Shown here in pieces: positions 58,875 through 64,000 of a stretch of 64,000 nucleotides of DNA (position 1 is its first letter; each line of letters starts with the position of its first letter). This stretch comes from RBG-13-51-18 sp050014095 (lineage in GTDB: Bacteria > Chloroflexota > Dehalococcoidia > Dehalococcoidales > RBG-16-60-22): NCBI GenBank assembly GCA_050014095.1, contig JBEKDZ010000005.1, positions 1 through 64,000 of the forward strand. The letters are read 5' to 3'. The position numbers and the translations under genes are program-made. The notes below the pieces were generated by a model. That model was not told the origin of the DNA, searched no databases, and saw nothing but the letters and a program-made list of their open reading frames with translations.

Positions 58875-59528
58875 TCAGTCATTATAGGGTTCGGGCGGTG
58901 GCGGCTGCATAATGTTTATCCGGTGCCGGCTGTAGGGCATAAAATAGGTGGTGGGTTTGTCCGGGATATTCTCCGGCGACCCGGCGATACTGGCTCCCAC
59001 CGGCTCTTCCACCCACCCTTTTTCATAAGGGCACATAAAGGTAAGGCGGTAGGCGAATTTAAAGAATTTCCAGTTTCCGTCTTCTTTCACATACTCCATG
59101 TCATATTTACCCAGACATAAAAACTGCTTTAGATAACCGCCCCCTCCCATCGAGGCAAAACCGTGGGAATGCCATAATCCTTTAGCCCGGGTGCGCGCTT
59201 TATTAATTTCAATCACCGGGTTGACGGTCATATGCAGGGCGAGGAAGCCGGCCGTCATCATCCTTTTTTCGGCGAAAACAGTAGTCCAGAACCGGGTAAT
59301 GCTTTCGATGCCCTCGTAAACGCCGCTGTCCTCTATCTCCATGTTCACACCCGGCGTTTTTTGCGCGAAGAGTTTCGCCACTTCTTTCCTTTTACCGATG
59401 TGGTAGAGGTGCGCGTAGAGCGATTGTAATTTCCAGATTTCAATGTAGTCTTTAGCCCAGGCGCCCTCGGCGACCTGTTCCTTTAAACGTTTGACCTCCG
59501 CTTCCAGTTCCGCCATGGTCATCGCCAT
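58875..59528 (-). CDS. NTF2/SnoaL-like fold protein
   Basis: 217 residues. An N-terminal coiled coil ('MAELEAEVKRLKEQVAE') is followed by a SnoaL-like domain ('DYIEIWKLQSLYAHLYHIGKRKEVAKLFA', 'YEGIESITRFWTTVF', 'WKFFKFAYRLTFMCPYEKGW'). Members are dehydratases, isomerases or binding proteins; no catalytic set is clear. It starts 10 bases after the dehydrogenase gene stop on the same strand, so the two form an operon. Confidence 0.75.
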   Translation of the reverse strand: MAMTMAELEAEVKRLKEQVAEGAWAKDYIEIWKLQSLYAHLYHIGKRKEVAKLFAQKTPGVNMEIEDSGVYEGIESITRFWTTVFAEKRMMTAGFLALHMTVNPVIEINKARTRAKGLWHSHGFASMGGGGYLKQFLCLGKYDMEYVKEDGNWKFFKFAYRLTFMCPYEKGWVEEPVGASIAGSPENIPDKPTTYFMPYSRHRINIMQPPPPEPYND

Positions 59529-59538
59529 TTTTACCTCC

Positions 59539-60555
59539 TTAATAGCCCTTCTTCCGGTCTATTACATTAAGCAGTTTCTTCCCCTCGAGATAGCGCTTAA
59601 GGTTCTCGCAGAATAGCTCGGTGGCGCGCATCATGTAGTCTTCCATACCGCCGGAGATATGAGGACTTAGTATAACGTTATCGAAATCCCAGAGTCGATT
59701 CTCTTTAGGGAGAGGTTCGGGAACGGTAACATCCAGCCCCGCCCCGGCAATCAGTTTTTCGTCGAGAGCGTGCAGTAATGCCTCTTGGTCGATAAGGCTC
59801 CCCCGCCCGATGTTGATAATATAGGCAGTCGGTTTCATTGCTTTAAACTCCGCCTCCCCGATAATGTGGCGGGTTTCCGGAGTTAAGGATAAAGTCAGGA
59901 CGACGTAGTCGCTCTGGGCGAGCAGCTCCTTCAACCGGTCGCGCGGCAGTAGCACATCGGTGTTTTTAGCTTTCCCCGCTGTTTTAGCTGACCTACGTGT
60001 GGCGATGACTTTCATGCCGAAGGATTTGGCCAGCCGCGCCACTTCCCCACCGATATGCCCCAATCCCACGATACCTACCGTCTTGCCGCACAGCGTACCC
60101 GACATATACCGCTGCCATTGGCGGGTCTGCTTCATTTTAAAGCTAAGCGGCGTATTCTTGGCGAACATCAACATCAAACCTAAAACAAACTCACTGATGG
60201 GGGTAGCGTGGATGCCGCTAACGCCCGTAAGGATTACCTTGCTCCGCCAGATTTCTGTGCCCTGATGGCGGTCTACGCCGGCGGAGGTTACCTGCATCCA
60301 TTTTAGTCGCGGCGCCCGCGCTATGACATTTTTAGGCGGCACGAACCCGAAGAGGATATCCGCATTTGCCAGCAGGTTGTCTAGCTCCACTTTTTTCGAG
60401 CTGTCCCCCTGGAATTCTGCCATGAGCAGGTTGGAGGCGTCGTGTACCTTTATCTTCGGGCTGACGGCACGGATACGGCGTAAAATTTCTTCATCGGCTC
60501 GCGGCAGCCCTTTATCGAATGAGGGTGTGACCACCAATATATTAAGCGCTTCCAT
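59539..60555 (-). CDS. D-2-hydroxyacid dehydrogenase family protein
   Basis: 338 residues. NAD-binding motif 'VGLGHIGGEVARLAKSFG', catalytic Arg in 'INIGRGSLID', Glu in 'DVTVPEPLP' and His in 'LSPHISGGMEDY'. The N-terminal substrate domain is of the phosphoglycerate/glyoxylate dehydrogenase type. It reduces or oxidises a 2-keto/2-hydroxy acid; the exact acid cannot be told. It is cotranscribed with the NTF2-like gene. Confidence 0.9.
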   Translation of the reverse strand: MEALNILVVTPSFDKGLPRADEEILRRIRAVSPKIKVHDASNLLMAEFQGDSSKKVELDNLLANADILFGFVPPKNVIARAPRLKWMQVTSAGVDRHQGTEIWRSKVILTGVSGIHATPISEFVLGLMLMFAKNTPLSFKMKQTRQWQRYMSGTLCGKTVGIVGLGHIGGEVARLAKSFGMKVIATRRSAKTAGKAKNTDVLLPRDRLKELLAQSDYVVLTLSLTPETRHIIGEAEFKAMKPTAYIINIGRGSLIDQEALLHALDEKLIAGAGLDVTVPEPLPKENRLWDFDNVILSPHISGGMEDYMMRATELFCENLKRYLEGKKLLNVIDRKKGY

Positions 60556-60645
60556 CCTGTTTTTCTCCTGTTTCTATTATACTAGATGCCTGGTTACTAC
60601 TAATAATAAACTTATCAGAAGCGGCATTGTTACGTCAAAATTGGC

Positions 60646-60790
60646 TCTGTTTGCATTTAGTTTAAATTATACCTCACCCCTGACCCCTCTCAAACATATA
60701 AAAAATCGGGCACGGGAAATAAGCCAGTTTGAGAGGGGGTTCACACTGAAGGTTCACCCTGAAGGGAACAAGGGGGTGAGTATTTATCCA
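60646..60790. repeat. MITE-like palindromic intergenic repeat, copy 2
   Basis: Shares the flanking string TTTGCATTT, the CCTCACCCC...GGGGGTGAG ends, the inner CCCCTCTCAAAC/GTTTGAGAGGGG pair and the CATATAAAAAATCG centre with the copy at 25474. This copy has an extra GGTTCACCCTGAA tandem segment (60737-60767) in the right arm, which also occurs at 36333 and inside dnaE2. It occupies the middle of the 368-base gap; the rest shows only a ribosome site near 60911. Confidence 0.85.
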
Positions 60791-60923
60791 ACCAGATGCA
60801 ATTAATACCTTAAAATTGAAATGTTGCCAGACTTATACTTTTAAGAGTAAAATCATTAAAACCCCTGGCATTTTGGGATAACTGGTATACATTCACAGAA
60901 TTATATCAAAGGAGAGAATAGCC

Positions 60924-62261
60924 ATGGAAAAGGAATGGTCGCAGATGACCAAAGAAGAAAAACGCGATAAAAGAATGAAGGACTATCTTGAAGGCACCGG
61001 CATCAAGTTCCGCGATGCTAAAGCCAAAAAGCTCTATCAAGAGCGCGTTACCCGTATGATGAAAGTCTCTCGCTGCGAAGAGCCGGACCGCGTGCCGGTG
61101 ATGCTGCCCACAGGTAACTATCCAGCTTACTATGCGGGATATAACTTTAAAAAGGTGATGTATGACGCTAAAGCACTAAAGACCGCCTGGAGAAAATTCA
61201 TGGAGGATTTTTATGAGGATATGGACTCCTTCATGGGTCCGGGTTTCACCTTTTCTGGTAAGGTCATGGACATATGCGATTTTAAGAACTATTCCTGGCC
61301 GGGGCATGGCTTGGGCGATAATGTCAGCACTTTCCAGTTTATCGAAGCCCAGTATATGAAGGGCGATGAGTATGACCTGTTGATGAAAGACCCCTCGGAC
61401 TATGGTTTCAGGATTTTAACGCCCCGCACCATGGGCGCTGCCGCCGGACTGCAGTATTTTCCGCCCCTAAACACAATGCTGGGCACCCCGATGGTCATGG
61501 CTTATCCCTTCGCCCGCAAAGAGGTCAGGGAAAGCTTTAAAAAGCTCATCGCCGCCGGCGAAGCAATGGAGCAGTGGCAGCAGGAGCTGGCGGATGCTAG
61601 CGATGAGGCTGTTGAAGCCGGCTTTCCGGCGGGCAGGGGAGGCCTGGGCATTGCACCATTCGATGTCATCGGGGACTTCCTGCGGGGCACGCAGGGCATC
61701 GCCATCGACATGTTCCGCAAGCCACAGCAGCTCCTGGAATGTATCGACATGATTTATAACATTATTGTACCGCGCATGATAAGTAACATCAATGACTCCG
61801 GCGGCTTTTCCGTCGGTTTTCCTTTGCACCGCGGTGATGACGCTTTTATGTCCCGTGCACAGTTCGAAAAGTTCTACTGGCCTAGCCTGAAAAAGTATAT
61901 TGATGCCCTAATCGCCGAGGGTGTACAGGTCTCGCTTTTCGCCGAGGGTAAATATAACGAACGGCTGGAGTATATCGGCGATTTCCCCAAGGGCTGGGTA
62001 TCGTGGTCGTTCGACCAGACGGATATGGCTAAAGTTAAGAAAATGATAGGCAGCAGGTGCCACATCTCCGGCAATGTGCCATCCTCGCTCGTGATTACCG
62101 GCACGCCGGAGCAGGTGAAAGATAATTGCCGCCGGCTTATCGAGACCTGCGCGCCCGGCGGCGGCTATACGCTTGCCGGCGGTGCCTCGGCTACGGAAGT
62201 TAAAAATCCCCGGAACCTTAAAGTATTTATGGAAGCCGCTATCGAGTACGGTACGTATTAG
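60924..62261 (+). CDS. Uroporphyrinogen decarboxylase-superfamily protein (corrinoid methyltransferase type)
   Basis: 445 residues of the UroD/MtaA superfamily, a TIM barrel. In anaerobes most members move methyl groups between a substrate or coenzyme and a corrinoid protein. Visible: 'EEPDRVPVMLPTG', 'LHRGDDAFMSRAQFEKFYWPSLKKYIDAL', 'HISGNVPSSLVITGTPEQVKDNCRRLI' and 'GGGYTLAGGAS'. The usual zinc-binding His-x-Cys of MtaA is replaced by 'SLFAEGKYN', so metal binding may differ. AAAGGAGAG precedes the ATG. No corrinoid protein gene is adjacent; the link to the cobamide cluster is by pathway only. Confidence 0.82.
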   Translation: MEKEWSQMTKEEKRDKRMKDYLEGTGIKFRDAKAKKLYQERVTRMMKVSRCEEPDRVPVMLPTGNYPAYYAGYNFKKVMYDAKALKTAWRKFMEDFYEDMDSFMGPGFTFSGKVMDICDFKNYSWPGHGLGDNVSTFQFIEAQYMKGDEYDLLMKDPSDYGFRILTPRTMGAAAGLQYFPPLNTMLGTPMVMAYPFARKEVRESFKKLIAAGEAMEQWQQELADASDEAVEAGFPAGRGGLGIAPFDVIGDFLRGTQGIAIDMFRKPQQLLECIDMIYNIIVPRMISNINDSGGFSVGFPLHRGDDAFMSRAQFEKFYWPSLKKYIDALIAEGVQVSLFAEGKYNERLEYIGDFPKGWVSWSFDQTDMAKVKKMIGSRCHISGNVPSSLVITGTPEQVKDNCRRLIETCAPGGGYTLAGGASATEVKNPRNLKVFMEAAIEYGTY

Positions 62262-62285
62262 TTTTACTGGATATAATGCTATCCA

Positions 62286-62315
62286 CAAGGGAGGGCGGGA
62301 CTGTGCTCTCCCTTG
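62286..62315 (+). terminator. Stem-loop after the UroD-like gene
   Basis: CAAGGGAG (62286-62293) and CTCCCTTG (62308-62315) form an 8-base perfect stem 25 bases after the stop; only a weak T-rich stretch follows. It may be a terminator of reduced strength. Confidence 0.45.
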
Positions 62316-62361
62316 CCTTGCTTTGGAGACTGCTTTAACGGTACAATCTTAGAGAAAATCA

Positions 62362-63561
62362 ATGAAAGCGGAAATCATCTCTACCGGTACCGAGCTTCTC
62401 CTCGGCAATATAGCGGATACCAACACTGCATTTCTGGCGGAGCAGCTGGCTATACTGGGTATCGACCTCTATTACGCGTCAACCGTCGGCGATAACTACG
62501 ATAGGTTATTGGGGTGTTTAAAACTCGCCTGGCGGAGGTCGAACCTTATTCTCATGACCGGTGGTCTTGGTCCCACCCAGGGCGATATTACCCGTGATGC
62601 TATCGCCGGTCTGCTCGGCGAGAAGATGGAGCTAGACCTGGGATTGAAAGTAGTCCTGGAGAAATTCTTCGCCGAGCGGTCCATCGCGATGAGCGATAAC
62701 AATCTCAAACAGGCGATGTTGATTCCTTCAGCGCAAGCCATTCCCAACTCGCGGGGCACGGCACCCGGCTGGTGGGCGGAAAAAAACGGCAAGATAATTA
62801 TCGCCATGCCCGGTCCCCCCGCCGAGATGCAGACCATGTGGCAGAAGCACATTGCCCCGGCGCTGCAGAGTCGGTCGGGGGGCGTTATCCTTTCGCGAAC
62901 GCTTAAGATATTTGGACTTCCTGAAGGCTCGGTGGATGAACAGCTATCTCCTTTACTTAAGTCGATCAATCCTACCCTGGCGATTTATGCTAAACAGGAC
63001 GGCATCCACCTGCGGATAACGGCGAAAGCCAAAAACCTGGAAGAAGCCAGGAAAATAATAACCCCTCACGAAAAAGCCGTCAGAGACATTGTGAGTGAAC
63101 ATATCTGGGGCGCGGACGATGATGTGCTGGAAACAATGGTGGGGCAGATGCTTATTTCCAAAGGATTGACCCTGGCGGTGGCGGAATCTTTCACCAGCGG
63201 CTCGCTGATACAGATACTGGCGCGCGCTCCGGAAAGCGACAGTTTCTTCAAAGGGGGATTTTATACCGCCTCCGATCAGGCTAAAATTTCCATCGGTTTG
63301 GTCTGGGGCGCCGGCAATACGGCGAAAACAGCCAGCGCTATGGCGAAGCTGGTGCGAGATAAAATGCAGGCTGGTATCGGCATCGGCATCGAGGGCTATA
63401 TAGAAAAGGCGGATGATAACCCCACGGCTAAAGTCTTTATCGCCATCGCCGGCCCTAAGTCCGGGCAGTCCTTGGTGCTAAGCTATCCCGGAAGGCTTAC
63501 GCAGCTTGGTAACAGGATTGCTTATAGCGCCCTCTTCGAGTTGAAGAAATTCCTCTCTTAA
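62362..63561 (+). CDS. cinA: CinA-like protein (MoCF-binding domain plus degenerate CinA-C domain)
   Basis: 399 residues. The N-terminal MoCF/COG1058 domain, known in CinA as an ADP-ribose pyrophosphatase, has 'EIISTGTELLLGNI', 'LMTGGLGPTQGDITRDA' and 'MPGPPAEMQTMW'. The C-terminal half corresponds to the NMN-deamidase domain, but the nucleophile motif 'ESCTGG' is 'ESFTSGS' and the rest of the active site ('GGFYTASDQAKISIGL') is divergent, so deamidase activity is doubtful. Short 5' spacing and AGAGAAA as a weak ribosome site. No neighbouring recA. Confidence 0.88.
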   Translation: MKAEIISTGTELLLGNIADTNTAFLAEQLAILGIDLYYASTVGDNYDRLLGCLKLAWRRSNLILMTGGLGPTQGDITRDAIAGLLGEKMELDLGLKVVLEKFFAERSIAMSDNNLKQAMLIPSAQAIPNSRGTAPGWWAEKNGKIIIAMPGPPAEMQTMWQKHIAPALQSRSGGVILSRTLKIFGLPEGSVDEQLSPLLKSINPTLAIYAKQDGIHLRITAKAKNLEEARKIITPHEKAVRDIVSEHIWGADDDVLETMVGQMLISKGLTLAVAESFTSGSLIQILARAPESDSFFKGGFYTASDQAKISIGLVWGAGNTAKTASAMAKLVRDKMQAGIGIGIEGYIEKADDNPTAKVFIAIAGPKSGQSLVLSYPGRLTQLGNRIAYSALFELKKFLS

Positions 63562-63569
63562 CCCCCTAA

Positions 63570-64000
63570 CTACACCCAGGCGCAATCATATTTAGCGCTT
63601 AACCCCACCTGCATGACGCTGTAAGGTCTTTCTATCTTACTACAGGTTATCGGCGCGTATGGCGTTCCTTTAGGCAACGCCACCACGGTCGGCACGTTAA
63701 AGGAATGTTTTTCCTGCTCCTTGCCGATGGCGATGGTAATCTCCGCGCCCAAATAGCTCAAGTTATCCGTGTTATGCCCGAAGAATACTAGGCATGAATC
63801 ATAAGAGTATAAACAGGAACCCTTACCAGGATACCACTCGCCGGTTTTACTATGCAGTCCCATAGTGAAATTGATAGGCATACCGCCCAGGTCTTTCCCC
63901 ACCGCGGAGAACTGCTGGATGGCATTAGCGCCGCCCGGTCCCTTTTTCACTTTTAGTGTCTTAAAGAGGTAGCTGTATTTTTTACCGTTAGTGGCGCCTT
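63570..64000 (-). CDS. Cupin-like protein, partial (5' end beyond window)
   Basis: The frame is open from 64000 to the stop at 63570 with no required start at the edge; an internal GTG at 63950 is only one possible start. The C-terminal part ('LGAEITIAIGKEQ', 'VPTVVALPKGTPYAPITCSKIERP') aligns with each half of the duplicated cupin at 21741 ('VPAGMKHCPLTF', 'VNRPVFFFTL'). The metal-binding His of 'KHCP' is replaced ('PYAP'), so this half may not bind metal. Convergent with the cinA-like gene, eight bases apart. Confidence 0.65.
   Translation of the reverse strand, partial: GATNGKKYSYLFKTLKVKKGPGGANAIQQFSAVGKDLGGMPINFTMGLHSKTGEWYPGKGSCLYSYDSCLVFFGHNTDNLSYLGAEITIAIGKEQEKHSFNVPTVVALPKGTPYAPITCSKIERPYSVMQVGLSAKYDCAWV

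Noticed and set aside
60323..60805. 160-residue open frame on + strand across the repeat at 60646
   Set aside because: Half is antisense to the dehydrogenase and the rest reads the palindromic repeat; no ribosome site.
1..64000. tRNA, rRNA, transposase, integrase and CRISPR features
   Set aside because: Reading both strands showed no cloverleaf with T-loop signature, no rRNA blocks, no DDE transposase or integrase frames and no spaced short repeats with unique spacers; small RNAs other than the riboswitch cannot be excluded without computation.

Overview
The window reads as a chromosomal segment of an anaerobic bacterium, most likely a Dehalococcoidia-type Chloroflexi. This is inferred from gene content, not from a marker gene: cobamide salvage without corrin-ring synthesis, corrinoid-linked UroD-like and QueG-like proteins, a molybdenum hydroxylase with dedicated maturation genes, type IV pili and chemotaxis with no flagellar genes, Gram-positive style promoters and a GAAC-N4-GTTC LexA site, and many small palindromic dispersed repeats. 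No rRNA, tRNA, CRISPR array, transposase or prophage gene was seen.

Layout. (1) 1-7553, + strand: a chemotaxis operon (cheW end, cheA, cheC, cheD, cheY, cheB, cheR), then a degenerate HD-GYP protein and a protein carrying the N-terminal CheY-binding peptide of FliM on a Pro/Ala linker, coiled coil and zinc ribbon. (2) 7581-12498, - strand: an SOS mutagenesis operon (imuB, a DUF6504 protein, dnaE2) behind a consensus promoter with a LexA operator in its spacer; dnaE2 carries two apparent in-frame repeat insertions. (3) 12625-21631: a metallo-beta-lactamase-fold protein, a GntR/periplasmic-binding-like regulator, and a Mo-hydroxylase block (NTP transferase-HD fusion, XdhC, aldehyde-oxidoreductase-type enzyme, NifU-like and NifS-like proteins). 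(4) 21741-28603: a duplicated cupin, a MATE exporter, a PatB-type C-S lyase, DinB-fold, SpoU and GYD proteins, and a HicAB-like pair behind a DUF6941 protein. (5) 28653-38847, - strand: cobamide salvage and uptake (cobU, cobQ, cobS, cobT, QueG-like, cobD-type aminotransferase, cbiB, btuD, btuC, btuF) led by a cobalamin riboswitch with two terminator-like hairpins. (6) 38919-58852: type IV pilus genes (pilB, pilC, minor pilins, a pilin-anchored seven-repeat predicted propeller, a 49-residue membrane protein, pilO, a PilM-PilN fusion, pilT), pilA, two sensor kinases and several receivers, two paralogous HTH regulators, a secreted protein and an aberrant pilin. (7) 57117-64000: a glyoxalase-II-like protein, an NTF2-like protein, a 2-hydroxyacid dehydrogenase, a UroD-superfamily protein, a CinA-like protein and a partial cupin related to the one at 21741.

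The genes suggest a signalling-to-surface-motility theme. The chemosensory array can make CheY-P; the FliM-peptide protein is a candidate receiver for it in a cell whose only visible motility machine is a type IV pilus. A composite operator (TCACA-like motifs at starts +0, +11, +32, +43) was read in four places, each upstream of a minus-strand gene in the pilus and regulator region: a small protein with its receiver, a secreted protein, and the two HTH genes next to pilA. This suggests a small regulon under an OmpR-type regulator. These two observations, and the repeat-expanding propeller protein, are the most promising unusual systems in the window.
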